Source of the DNA: Corella eumyota
Lineage: Eukaryota > Chordata > Ascidiacea > Phlebobranchia > Corellidae
Direction: 5' to 3'
NCBI GenBank assembly: GCA_963082875.1
Contig: OY720097.1
Location: forward strand, 4,968,501-5,032,500
DNA length: 64,000 nucleotides
Of the stretch, positions 39,194 to 48,331 are shown one piece after another; within the stretch, counting starts at the first letter, position 1; the number at the start of each line of letters is the position of its first letter. The notes beneath the pieces are model-generated. The model did no database searches. It had not been told where the DNA came from and was given only the letters and a program-made list of their open reading frames with translations. The position numbers and the translations under genes are program-made.

Positions 39194-39265
39194 GCTGTAA
39201 TCGTATAGTGGTTAGTACTTCACGTTGTGGCCGTGACAACCCAGGTTCGAATCCTGGTTACAGCA
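39194..39265 (+). tRNA. tRNA-His(GTG) copy 2
   Basis: Consensus. Confidence 0.97.
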
Positions 39266-39575
39266 CATTTTTTTCTACATCTAACATTTTAGAAAGTTGG
39301 CGATTTCACCCGCTCGCTGAAGTTGGTCATTTTTTACTTTTGATTGTAGTAGGGTGAGTTTTTATTATCAAGCTGGGCTTAAATTCAGGAGTTTATCTAT
39401 CTCAACCATTTGCGCTACTGAAGCTGTAATCGTATAGTAAATAATTAACTTTTGGGCCATGAAAACCCAAGTTAGAATCCTGTTTACATCCAATTCCATC
39501 CACAATCTATCTCATTTTAAATGTTCGCGCTACTTGTCGCGAGTTGACTTGGGCTTTTACTCTTTCATATTTCAC
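39266..39575 (+). repeat. array spacer class C (about 310 bp), first example
   Basis: Gives the 459-bp steps. It contains a 72-bp stretch resembling a decayed iMet gene (from GTAGTAGGGTGAG, through AAGCTGGGC, to CCATTTGCGCTA). A decayed His follows, starting GCTGTAATCGTATAGTAAAT. The spacer therefore holds a fossil pair. The step is three times 153 bp, about the length of one pair plus linker. Confidence 0.8.
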
Positions 39576-39647
39576 AGCAGAGTGGCGCAGCGGAAGCGTG
39601 CTGGGCCCATAACCCAGAGGTCGATGGATCGAAACCATCCTCTGCTA
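39576..39647 (+). tRNA. tRNA-iMet(CAT) copy 3
   Basis: Consensus. Confidence 0.97.
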
Positions 39648-39652
39648 CTTTC

Positions 39653-39724
39653 GCTGTAATCGTATAGTGGTTAGTACTTCACGTTGTGGCCGTGACAACC
39701 CAGGTTCGAATCCTGGTTACAGCA
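39653..39724 (+). tRNA. tRNA-His(GTG) copy 3
   Basis: Consensus. Confidence 0.97.
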
Positions 39725-40034
39725 AATTTTTTTCTACATCTAACATTTTAGAAAGTTGGCGATTTTACCCGCTCGCTGAAGTTGGTTATTTTTTACTTTT
39801 GATTGTAGTAGGGTGAGTTTTTATTATCAAGCTGGGGTTAAATTCAGGAGCTTACATATCTCAACCATTTGCGCTACTAAAGCTGTAATCGTATAGTAAA
39901 TAATTAACTTTTGGGCCATGAAACCACAAGTTAGAATCCTGTTTACATCCCATTTCATCTACAATCTATCTCATTTTGAATGTTCGCGCTACTTGCCGCG
40001 TGCTGACGTGGGCTCTTACTCTTGAATGGATCAT

Positions 40035-40106
40035 ATCAGAGTGACGCAGCGGAAGCGTGCTGGGCCATTAACCCAGAGGTCGATGGATCGAAACCATACT
40101 CTGCTG
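40035..40106 (+). tRNA. iMet-body tRNA with anticodon ATT, copy 4
   Basis: The loop reads CCATTAA, so the anticodon is ATT instead of CAT. G2T, G10A, C64A and A72G are also present. Probably a decaying copy. Confidence 0.6.
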
Positions 40107-40111
40107 CTCGC

Positions 40112-40183
40112 GCTGTAATCGTATAGTGGTTAGTACTTCACGTTGTGGCCGTGACAACCCAGGTTCGAATCCTGGTTACAGCA
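40112..40183 (+). tRNA. tRNA-His(GTG) copy 4
   Basis: Consensus. Confidence 0.97.
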
Positions 40184-40354
40184 TTTTTTTTCCGTACACG
40201 AGTTTTTTAAATAGGCCTATCTTGCATTAATTTGTGGCCTTCACAATCCAGGTTTGAATACCGGTTAGCAAATTTTATCTACATTTTATCTCATTTTGAA
40301 TGTTCGCACCACTTGCCGCGTGCTGCAGAGGGCTCTTACTCTTTCATATTTCTC
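40184..40354 (+). repeat. array spacer class B (about 171 bp), first example
   Basis: Gives the 317-320-bp steps. It begins with the His trailer and CCGTACATGAGTTTTTTAAA, then a decayed His 3' half (TTTGTGGCCTTCACAATCCA and GGTTTGAATACCGGTTA), then the iMet leader ending in CTCTTTCATATTTC. Confidence 0.85.
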
Positions 40355-40426
40355 AGCAGAGTGGCGCAGCGGAAGCGTGCTGCGCCCATAACCCAGAGGT
40401 CGATGGATCGAAACCATCCTCTGCTA
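40355..40426 (+). tRNA. tRNA-iMet(CAT) copy 5
   Basis: G29C breaks one of the three initiator GC pairs of the anticodon stem. Confidence 0.88.
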
Positions 40427-40431
40427 CTTGC

Positions 40432-40503
40432 GCTGTAATCGTATATTGGTTAGTACTTCACGTTGTGGCCGTGACAACCCAGGTTCGAATCCTGGTTACA
40501 GCA
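40432..40503 (+). tRNA. tRNA-His(GTG) copy 5
   Basis: G15T in the D-loop/A-box. Confidence 0.93.
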
Positions 40504-40813
40504 CATTTTTTTCTACATCTAACATTTTAGCAAGTTGGCGATTTCACCCGCTCGCTGAAGTTGGTCATTTTTTACTTTTGATTGTAGTAGGGTGAGTTTT
40601 TATTATCAAGCTGGGCTTAAATTCAGGAGTTTATCTATCTCAACCAATTGCGCTACTAAAGCTGTAATCGTAGAGTAAATAATTAACTTTTGGGCCATGA
40701 AAACCCAAGTTAGAATCCTGTTTACATCCAATTTCATCTACAATCTATCTCATTTTGAATGTTCGCGCTACTTGCCGCGTGCTGACGTGGGCTCTTACTC
40801 TTGAGTTGATATT

Positions 40814-40885
40814 AGCAGAGTGGCGCAGCGGAAGCGTGCTGGGCCCATAACCCAGAGGTCGAAGGATCGAAACCATCCTCTGCTG
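40814..40885 (+). tRNA. tRNA-iMet(CAT) copy 6
   Basis: T50A (T-stem) and A72G (discriminator). Confidence 0.88.
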
Positions 40886-40890
40886 CTCGC

Positions 40891-40962
40891 GCTGTAATCG
40901 TATATTGGTTAGTACTTCACGTTGTGGCCGTGACAACCCAGGTTCGAATCCTGGTTACAGCA
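40891..40962 (+). tRNA. tRNA-His(GTG) copy 6
   Basis: G15T. Confidence 0.93.
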
Positions 40963-41133
40963 TTTTTTTTCCGTACATGAGTTTTTTAAATAGGCCTATC
41001 TTGCATTAATTTGTGGCCTTCACAATCCAGGTTTGAATACCGGTTAGCAAATTTTATCTACATTTTATCTCATTTTGAATGTTCGCGCCACTTGCCGCGT
41101 GCTGCAGAGGGCTCTTACTCTTTCATATTTCAC

Positions 41134-41205
41134 AGCAGAGTGGCGCAGCGGAAGCGTGCTGGGCCCATAACCCAGAGGTCGATGGATCGAAACCATCCTA
41201 TGCTA
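41134..41205 (+). tRNA. tRNA-iMet(CAT) copy 7
   Basis: C67A opens an acceptor-stem pair. Confidence 0.9.
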
Positions 41206-41210
41206 CTCAC

Positions 41211-41282
41211 GCTGTAATCGTATAGTGGTTAGTACTTCACGTTGTGGCCGTGACAACCCAGGTTCGAATCCTGGTTACAGCA
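41211..41282 (+). tRNA. tRNA-His(GTG) copy 7
   Basis: Consensus. Confidence 0.97.
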
Positions 41283-41439
41283 CATTTTTTTTCTATAATA
41301 TTTTAGTAGGTTTGAGCTTTTGGCCGAAATAACTGAGGTTAGAATCCTGGTTACAGCAATTTTTTAAGAATATTTTCATTTTTAAATATTTGCGCTACTT
41401 GCCGTTTGCTGCAAGGGACTTTTCCCTTGAATATGTCAT

Positions 41440-41511
41440 AGCAGAGTGGCGCAGCGGAAGCGTGCTGGGCCCATAACGCAGAGGTTGATTGATCGAAACC
41501 ATCCTCTGCTA
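41440..41511 (+). tRNA. tRNA-iMet(CAT) copy 8
   Basis: C39G, C47T and G51T. Confidence 0.85.
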
Positions 41512-41516
41512 CTCAC

Positions 41517-41587
41517 GCTGAATCATATAGTGGTTAGTACTTCACGTTGTGGCCGTGACAACCCAGGTTCGAATCCTGGTTATAGCA
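41517..41587 (+). tRNA. tRNA-His(GTG) copy 8, 71 nt
   Basis: T5 is missing, shortening the acceptor stem strand; G10A and C68T are also present. Confidence 0.78.
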
Positions 41588-41758
41588 TTTTTTTTCCGTA
41601 CATGAGTTTTTTAAATAGGGCTATCTTGCATTAATTTGTGGCCTTAACAATCCAGGTTTGAATACCGGTTACCAAATTTTATCTACATTTTATCTCATTT
41701 TGAATGTTCGCACCACTTGCCGCGTGCTGCAAAGGGCTCTTATTCTTTCATATTTCAC

Positions 41759-41830
41759 AGCAGAGTGGCGCAGCGGAAGCGTGCTGGGTCCATAACCCAT
41801 AGGTCGATGGATCGAAACCATTCTCTGCTA
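41759..41830 (+). tRNA. tRNA-iMet(CAT) copy 9
   Basis: C31T, G42T and C64T. Confidence 0.86.
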
Positions 41831-41835
41831 CTTTC

Positions 41836-41907
41836 GCTGTAATCGTATAGTGGTTAGTACTTCACGTTGTGGCCGTGACAACCAAGGTTCGAATCCTGGT
41901 TACAGCA
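41836..41907 (+). tRNA. tRNA-His(GTG) copy 9
   Basis: C49A in the T-stem. Confidence 0.92.
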
Positions 41908-42217
41908 CATTTTTTTCTACATCTAACATTTTAGCAAATTGGCGATTTTACCCGCTCGCTGAAGTTGGTTATTTTTTACATTTGATTGTAGTAGGATAAG
42001 TTTTTATTATCAAGCTGGGCTTAAATTCAGGAGTTTATCTATTTCAACCATTTGCGCTACTGAAGCTGTAATCGTATAGTAAATAATTAACTTTTGGGCC
42101 ATGAAAACCAAAGTTAGAATCCTGTTTACATCCAATTTCATCCACAATCTATCTCATTTTAAATGTTCGCGCTACTTGCCGCGTGCTGACGTGGGTTCTT
42201 ACTCTTGAATGGATCAT

Positions 42218-42289
42218 AGCAGAGTGGCGCAGCGGAAGCGTGCTGCGCCCATAACCCAGAGGTCGATGGATCGAAACCATTCTCTGCTA
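42218..42289 (+). tRNA. tRNA-iMet(CAT) copy 10
   Basis: G29C and C64T; followed by the only ccatc spacer. Confidence 0.87.
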
Positions 42290-42294
42290 CCATC

Positions 42295-42366
42295 GCTGTA
42301 ATCGTATAGTGGTTAGTACTTCACGTTGTGGCCGTGACAACCCAGGTTCGAATCCTGGTTACAGCA
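42295..42366 (+). tRNA. tRNA-His(GTG) copy 10
   Basis: Consensus. Confidence 0.97.
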
Positions 42367-42523
42367 TACTTTTTTCTATAATATTTTAGAAGGTTTGAGC
42401 TTTTGGCTGAAACAACTTAGGTTAGAATCCTGGTTACAGCATATTTTTTAACAATCTTTTCATTTTTAAATATTTGCGCTAATTGCCGTTTGCTGCAAGG
42501 GACTTTACCATTGAATATCTCAT

Positions 42524-42595
42524 AGCAGAGTGGCGCAGCGCAAGCGTGCTAGCCCCATAACCCAGAGGTCGTTGGATCGAAACCATCCTCTGCTG
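42524..42595 (+). tRNA. tRNA-iMet(CAT) copy 11
   Basis: G18C, G28A, G30C, A49T and A72G; two anticodon-stem pairs are lost, so function is doubtful. Confidence 0.75.
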
Positions 42596-42600
42596 CTTGC

Positions 42601-42672
42601 GCTGTAATCGTATAGTGGTTAGTACTTCACGTTGTGGCCGTGACAACCCAGGTTCGAATCCTGGTTACAGCA
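42601..42672 (+). tRNA. tRNA-His(GTG) copy 11
   Basis: Consensus. Confidence 0.97.
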
Positions 42673-42935
42673 TTTTTTCCGTACATGACTTTTTTAAATG
42701 TCTTTATAGTTATCCTGATTAGTTTGTGACCTTAACAACCCAGGTTCGAATCCTGGTTACAGCATTTTTTTTCCGTACATGACTTTTTTAAATAGACCTA
42801 TCTTGCATTAATTTGTGGCCTTCACAATCCAGGTTTGAATACCGGTTACCAAATTTTATCTACATTTTATCTCATTTTGAATGTTCGCGCCACTTGCCGC
42901 GTGCTGCAGAGGGCTCTTACTCTTTCATATTTTAA
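42673..42935 (+). repeat. array spacer class D (about 263 bp), first example
   Basis: Gives the 412-413-bp steps. A class B spacer is preceded by an extra segment with a well-preserved His 3' half (CAACCCAGGTTCGAATCCTG then GTTACAGCA, about 42728-42764) and its own T-run. Further examples start after the His genes ending at 51693, 55652, 56372 and 60185. Confidence 0.85.
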
Positions 42936-43007
42936 AGAAGAGTGGCGCAGCGGAAGCGTGCTGGGCCCATAACCCAGAGGTCGATGGTTCGAATCTATCC
43001 TCTGCTA
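42936..43007 (+). tRNA. iMet-type tRNA(CAT) with elongator-like T-loop, copy 12
   Basis: T-loop is TTCGAAT instead of ATCGAAA; C3A and C61T also present. Confidence 0.8.
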
Positions 43008-43012
43008 CTTGC

Positions 43013-43084
43013 GATGTAATCGTATAGTGGTTATTACTTCACGTTGTGGCCGTGACAACCCAGGTTCGAATCCTGGTTACAGCA
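43013..43084 (+). tRNA. tRNA-His(GTG) copy 12
   Basis: C2A and G22T. Confidence 0.88.
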
Positions 43085-43232
43085 CATTTTTTTTCTATAA
43101 TATTTTAGTAGGTATGAGCTTTTGGCCGAAACAACTTAGGTTAGAATCCTGGTTACAGCATATTTTTAACAATCAATAAAAATCAAATACTTGTTGCGAG
43201 TTGACTTGGGCTCTTACTCTTTCATATTTCAC

Positions 43233-43304
43233 AGCAGAGTGGCGCAGCGGAAGCGTGCTGGGCCCATAACCCAGAGGTCGATGGATCGAAACCATCCTCT
43301 GCTA
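43233..43304 (+). tRNA. tRNA-iMet(CAT) copy 13
   Basis: Consensus. Confidence 0.97.
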
Positions 43305-43309
43305 CTTTC

Positions 43310-43381
43310 GCTGTAATCGTATAGTGGTTGGTACTTCACGTTGTGGCCGTGACAATCCAGGTTCGAATCCTGGTTACAGCA
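43310..43381 (+). tRNA. tRNA-His(GTG) copy 13
   Basis: A21G and C47T. Confidence 0.92.
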
Positions 43382-43691
43382 AATATTTTTCTACATCTAA
43401 CATTTTAGAAAGTTGGCGATTTTACCCGCTCGCTGAAGTTGGTTATTTTTTACTTTTGATTGTAGTAGGGTGAGTTTTTATTATCAAGCTGGGGTTAAAT
43501 TCAGGGGCTTAAATATCTCAACCATTTGCGCTACTAAAGCTGTAATCGTATAGTAAATAATTAACTTTTGGGCCATGAAACCCCAAGTTAGAATCCTGTT
43601 TACATCCCATTTCATCTACAATCTATCTCATTTTGAATGTTCGCGCTACTTGCCGCGTGCTAACGTGGGCTCTTACTCTTGAATGGATCAT

Positions 43692-43763
43692 ATCAGAGTG
43701 ACGCAGCGGAAGCGTGCTGGTCCCATAACCCAGAGGTCGATGGATCGAAACCATCCTCTGCTA
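43692..43763 (+). tRNA. tRNA-iMet(CAT) copy 14
   Basis: G2T, G10A and G30T. Confidence 0.84.
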
Positions 43764-43768
43764 CTTTC

Positions 43769-43840
43769 GCTGTAATCGTATAGTGGTTAGTACTTCACGT
43801 TGTGGCCGTGACAACCCAGGTTCGAATCCTGGTTACAGCA
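43769..43840 (+). tRNA. tRNA-His(GTG) copy 14
   Basis: Consensus. Confidence 0.97.
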
Positions 43841-44010
43841 TTTTTTTCCGTACATGAGTTTTTTAAATAGGCCTATCTTGCATTAATTTGTGGCCTTCAC
43901 AATCCAGGTTTGAATACCGGTTAGCAAATTTTATCTACATTTTATCTCATTTTGAATGTTCGCGCCACTTGCCGCGTGCTGCAGAGGGCTCTTACTCTTT
44001 CATATTTCAC

Positions 44011-44082
44011 AGCAGAGTGGCGCAGCGGAAGCGTGCTGGGCCCATAACCCAGAGGTCGATGGATCGAAACCATCCTCTGCTA
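44011..44082 (+). tRNA. tRNA-iMet(CAT) copy 15
   Basis: Consensus. Confidence 0.97.
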
Positions 44083-44087
44083 CTTTC

Positions 44088-44159
44088 GCTGTAATCGTAT
44101 AGTGGTTAGTACTTCACGTTGTGGCCGTGACAACCCAGGTTCGAATCCTGTTTACAGCA
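44088..44159 (+). tRNA. tRNA-His(GTG) copy 15
   Basis: G64T in the T-stem. Confidence 0.92.
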
Positions 44160-44469
44160 AATATTTTTCTACATCTAACATTTTAGAAAGTTGGCAATTT
44201 TACCCGCTCGCTGGAGTTGGTCATTTTTTACTATTGATTGTAGTAGGGTGAGTTTTTATTATCAAGCTGGGCTTAAATTCAGGAGTTTATCTATCTTAAC
44301 AATTTGCGCTACTAAAGCTGTAATCGTATAGTAAATAATTAACTTTTGGGCCATGAAAACCCAAGTTAGAATTCTGTTTACATCCAATTTCATCTACAAT
44401 CTACCTCATTTTGAATGTTCGCGCTACTTGCCGCGTGATGACGTGGGCTCTTACTCTTCAATGGGTCAT

Positions 44470-44541
44470 AGCAGAGTGGCGCAGCGGAATCGTGCTGGGC
44501 TCATAACCCAGAGGTCGACGGATCGAAACCATTCTCTGCTA
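44470..44541 (+). tRNA. tRNA-iMet(CAT) copy 16
   Basis: G21T, C32T (T before the anticodon), T50C and C64T. Confidence 0.84.
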
Positions 44542-44546
44542 CTTGC

Positions 44547-44618
44547 GCTGTAATCTTATAGTGGTTAGTACTTTACGTTGTGGCCGTGACAACCCAGGTT
44601 CGAATCCTGGTTACAGCA
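44547..44618 (+). tRNA. tRNA-His(GTG) copy 16
   Basis: G10T and C28T. Confidence 0.9.
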
Positions 44619-44773
44619 TTTTTTTCTATAATATTTTAGAAGGTTTGAGCTTTTGGCCGAAACAACTCAGGTTCGAATCCTGGTTACAGCATATTTTTTA
44701 ACAATTTTTTCATTTTTAAATATTTGCGCTAATTGCCGTTTGCTGCAAGGGACTTTACCCTTGAATATCTCAT

Positions 44774-44845
44774 AGCAGAGTTGCGCAGCGGAAGCGTGCT
44801 GGGCCCATAACCCAGAGGTGGATGGATCGAAACCATCCTCTGCTA
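44774..44845 (+). tRNA. tRNA-iMet(CAT) copy 17
   Basis: G9T and C47G; ctttt spacer follows. Confidence 0.88.
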
Positions 44846-44850
44846 CTTTT

Positions 44851-44922
44851 GCTGTAATCGTATAGTGCTTAGTACTTCACGTTGTGGCCGTGACAACCCA
44901 GGTTCGAATCCTGGTTACAGCA
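44851..44922 (+). tRNA. tRNA-His(GTG) copy 17
   Basis: G18C, at the usually conserved GG of the D-loop. Confidence 0.88.
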
Positions 44923-45079
44923 CATTTTTTTTCTATAATATTTTAGTAGGTTTGAGCTTTTGGCCGAAACAACTTAGGTTAGAATCCTGGTTACAGCATA
45001 TTTTTAACAATCTTTACATTTTTAAATATTTGCGCTACTTGCCATTGGCTGCAAGGGACTTTACCCTTGAATATCTCAT

Positions 45080-45151
45080 AGCAGAGTGGCGCAGCGGAAG
45101 CGTGCTGGGCCCATAACCCAGAGGTCGATAAATCGAAACCATCCTCTGCTA
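45080..45151 (+). tRNA. tRNA-iMet(CAT) copy 18
   Basis: G51A and G52A. Confidence 0.88.
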
Positions 45152-45156
45152 CTTTC

Positions 45157-45228
45157 GCTGTAATCGTATAGTGGTTAGTACTTCACGTTGTGGCCGTAAC
45201 AACCCAGGTTCGAATCCTGGTTACAGCA
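45157..45228 (+). tRNA. tRNA-His(GTG) copy 18
   Basis: G42A in the anticodon stem. Confidence 0.92.
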
Positions 45229-45538
45229 CATTTTTTTCTACATCTAACATTTTAGAAAGTTGGCGATTTCACCCGCTCGCTGAAGTTGGTCATTTTTTAC
45301 TTTTGATTGTAGTAGGGTGAGTTTTTATTATCAAGCTGGGCTTAAATTCAGGAGTTTATCTATCTCAACCATTTGCGCTACTGAAGCTGTAATCGTATAG
45401 TAAATAATTAACTTTTGGGCCATGAAAACCCAAGTTAGAATCCTGTTTACATCCAATTTCATCCACAATCTATCTCATTTTGAATGTTCGCGCTACTTGC
45501 CGCGTGCTGACGTGGGCTCTTACTCTTGAGTTGATATT

Positions 45539-45610
45539 AGCAGAGTGGCGCAGCGGAAGCGTGCTGGGCCCATAACCCAGAGGTCGAAGGATCGAAACCA
45601 TCCTCTGCTG
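45539..45610 (+). tRNA. tRNA-iMet(CAT) copy 19
   Basis: T50A and A72G. Confidence 0.88.
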
Positions 45611-45615
45611 CTCGC

Positions 45616-45687
45616 GCTGTAATCGTATATTGGTTAGTACTTCACGTTGTGGCCGTGACAACCCAGGTTCGAATCCTGGTTACAGCA
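45616..45687 (+). tRNA. tRNA-His(GTG) copy 19
   Basis: G15T. Confidence 0.93.
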
Positions 45688-45858
45688 TTTTTTTTCCGTA
45701 CATGAGTTTTTTAAATAGGCCTATCTTGCATTAATTTGTGGCCTTCACAATCCAGGTTTGAATACCGGTTAGCAAATTTTATCTACATTTTATCTCATTT
45801 TGAATGTTCGCGCCACTTGCCGCGTGCTGCAGAGGGCTCTTACTCTTTCATATTTCAC

Positions 45859-45930
45859 AGCAGAGTGGCGCAGCGGAAGCGTGCTGGGCCTATAACCCAG
45901 AGGTCGATGGATCGAAACCATCCTATGCTA
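45859..45930 (+). tRNA. iMet-body tRNA with anticodon TAT, copy 20
   Basis: C33T changes the anticodon to TAT; C67A also present. Confidence 0.62.
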
Positions 45931-45935
45931 CTCAC

Positions 45936-46007
45936 GCTGTAATCGTATAGTGGTTAGTACTTCACGTTGTGGCCGTGACAACCCAGGTTCGAATCCTGGT
46001 TACAGCA
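45936..46007 (+). tRNA. tRNA-His(GTG) copy 20
   Basis: Consensus. Confidence 0.97.
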
Positions 46008-46164
46008 CATTTTTTTTCTATAATATTTTAGTAGGTTTGAGCTTTTGGCCGAAATAACTGAGGTTAGAATCCTGGTTACAGCAATTTTTTAAGAATATTT
46101 TCATTTTTAAATATTTGCGCTACTTGCCGTTTGCTGCAAGGGACTTTTCCCTTGAATATGTCAT

Positions 46165-46236
46165 AGCAGAGTGGCGCAGCGGTAGCGTGCTGGGCCCATA
46201 ACGCAGAGGTTGATGGATCGAAACCATCCTCTGCTA
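46165..46236 (+). tRNA. tRNA-iMet(CAT) copy 21
   Basis: A19T, C39G and C47T. Confidence 0.85.
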
Positions 46237-46241
46237 CTCAC

Positions 46242-46312
46242 GCTGAATCATATAGTGGTTAGTACTTCACGTTGTGGCCGTGACAACCCAGGTTCGAATC
46301 CTGGTTATAGCA
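46242..46312 (+). tRNA. tRNA-His(GTG) copy 21, 71 nt
   Basis: T5 missing, G10A, C68T; same haplotype as copy 8. Confidence 0.78.
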
Positions 46313-46483
46313 TTTTTTTTCCGTACATGAGTTTTTTAAATAGGGCTATCTTGCATTAATTTGTGGCCTTAACAATCCAGGTTTGAATACCGGTTACCAA
46401 ATTTTATCTACATTTTATCTCATTTTGAATGTTCGCACCACTTGCCGCGTGCTGCAAAGGGCTCTTATTCTTTCATATTTCAC

Positions 46484-46555
46484 AGCAGAGTGGCGCAGCG
46501 GAAGCGTGCTGGGTCCATAACCCATAGGTCGATGGATCGAAACCATTCTCTGCTA
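46484..46555 (+). tRNA. tRNA-iMet(CAT) copy 22
   Basis: C31T, G42T and C64T. Confidence 0.86.
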
Positions 46556-46560
46556 CTTTC

Positions 46561-46632
46561 GCTGTAATCGTATAGTGGTTAGTACTTCACGTTGTGGCCG
46601 TGACAACCAAGGTTCGAATCCTGGTTACAGCA
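46561..46632 (+). tRNA. tRNA-His(GTG) copy 22
   Basis: C49A. Confidence 0.92.
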
Positions 46633-46942
46633 CATTTTTTTCTACATCTAACATTTTAGCAAATTGGCGATTTTACCCGCTCGCTGAAGTTGGTTATTTT
46701 TTACATTTGATTGTAGTAGGATAAGTTTTTATTATCAAGCTGGGCTTAAATTCAGGAGTTTATCTATTTCAACCATTTGCGCTACTGAAGCTGTAATCGT
46801 ATAGTAAATAATTAACTTTTGGGCCATGAAAACCCAAGTTAGAATCCTGTTTACATCCAATTTCATCCACAATCTATCTCATTTTAAATGTTCGCGCTAC
46901 TTGCCGCGTGCTGACGTGGGTTCTTACTCTTGAATGGATCAT

Positions 46943-47014
46943 AGCAGAGTGGCGCAGCGGAAGCGTGCTGGTCCCATAACCCAGAGGTCGATGGATCGAA
47001 ACCATCCTCTGCTA
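46943..47014 (+). tRNA. tRNA-iMet(CAT) copy 23
   Basis: G30T. Confidence 0.9.
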
Positions 47015-47019
47015 CTTTC

Positions 47020-47091
47020 GCTGTAATCGTATAGTGGTTAGTACTTCACGTTGTGGCCGTGACAACCCAGGTTCGAATCCTGGTTACAGCA
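47020..47091 (+). tRNA. tRNA-His(GTG) copy 23
   Basis: Consensus. Confidence 0.97.
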
Positions 47092-47261
47092 TTTTTTTCC
47101 GTACATGAGTTTTTTAAATAGGCCTATCTTGCATTAATTTGTGGCCTTCACAATCCAGGTTTGAATACCGGTTAGCAAATTTTATCTACATTTTATCTCA
47201 TTATGAATGTTCGCGCCACTTGCCGCGTGCTGCAGAGGGCTCTTACTCTTTCATATTTCAC

Positions 47262-47333
47262 AGCAGAGTGGCGCAGCGGAAGCGTGCTGGGCCCATAACC
47301 CAGAGGTCGATGGATCGAAACCATCCTCTGCTA
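47262..47333 (+). tRNA. tRNA-iMet(CAT) copy 24
   Basis: Consensus. Confidence 0.97.
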
Positions 47334-47338
47334 CTTTC

Positions 47339-47410
47339 GCTGTAATCGTATAGTGGTTAGTACTTCACGTTGTGGCCGTGACAACCCAGGTTCGAATCCT
47401 GTTTACAGCA
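47339..47410 (+). tRNA. tRNA-His(GTG) copy 24
   Basis: G64T. Confidence 0.92.
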
Positions 47411-47720
47411 AATATTTTTCTACATCTAACATTTTAGAAAGTTGGCAATTTTACCCGCTCGCTGGAGTTGGTCATTTTTTACTATTGATTGTAGTAGGGT
47501 GAGTTTTTATTATCAAGCTGGGCTTAAATTCAGGAGTTTATCTATCTTAACAATTTGCGCTACTAAAGCTGTAATCGTATAGTAAATAATTAACTTTTGG
47601 GCCATGAAAACCCAAGTTAGAATCCTGTTTACATCCAATTTCATCTACAATCTACCTCATTTTGAATGTTCGCGCTACTTGCCGCGTGATGACGTGGGCT
47701 CTTACTCTTCAATGGGTCAT

Positions 47721-47792
47721 AGCAGAGTGGCGCAGCGGAATCGTGCTGGGCTCATAACCCAGAGGTCGACGGATCGAAACCATTCTCTGCTA
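47721..47792 (+). tRNA. tRNA-iMet(CAT) copy 25
   Basis: G21T, C32T, T50C and C64T. Confidence 0.84.
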
Positions 47793-47797
47793 CTTGC

Positions 47798-47869
47798 GCT
47801 GTAATCGTTTAGTGGTTAGTACTTTACGTTGTGGCCGTGACAACCCAGGTTCGAATCCTGGTTACAGCA
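47798..47869 (+). tRNA. tRNA-His(GTG) copy 25
   Basis: A12T and C28T. Confidence 0.9.
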
Positions 47870-48024
47870 TTTTTTTCTATAATATTTTAGAAGGTTTGAG
47901 CTTTTGGCCGAAACAACTCAGGTTCGAATCCTGGTTACAGCATATTTTTTAACAATTTTTTCATTTTTAAATATTTGCGCTAATTGCCGTTTGCTGCAAG
48001 GGACTTTACCCTTGAATATCTCAT

Positions 48025-48096
48025 AGCAGAGTTGCGCAGCGGAAGCGTGCTGGGCCCATAACCCAGAGGTGGATGGATCGAAACCATCCTCTGCTA
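48025..48096 (+). tRNA. tRNA-iMet(CAT) copy 26
   Basis: G9T and C47G; ctttt spacer follows. Confidence 0.88.
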
Positions 48097-48101
48097 CTTT
48101 T

Positions 48102-48173
48102 GCTGTAATCGTATAGTGCTTAGTACTTCACGTTGTGGCCGTGACAACCCAGGTTCGAATCCTGGTTACAGCA
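48102..48173 (+). tRNA. tRNA-His(GTG) copy 26
   Basis: G18C. Confidence 0.88.
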
Positions 48174-48331
48174 CATTTTTTTTCTATAATATTTTAGTAG
48201 GTTTGAGCTTTTGGCCGAAATAACTCAGGTTAGAATTCTGGTTACAGCATATTTTTTAACAATATTTTCATTTTTAAATATTTGCGCTACTTGCCGTTTG
48301 CTGCAAGGGACTTTACCCTTGAATATGTCAT

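Noticed and set aside
42728-42764. Well-preserved His 3' half as an extra tRNA gene (also at about 51749, 55709, 56429 and 60241).
   Set aside because: It has an intact B-box and T-arm but no matching 5' half or anticodon arm, so it is a relic.
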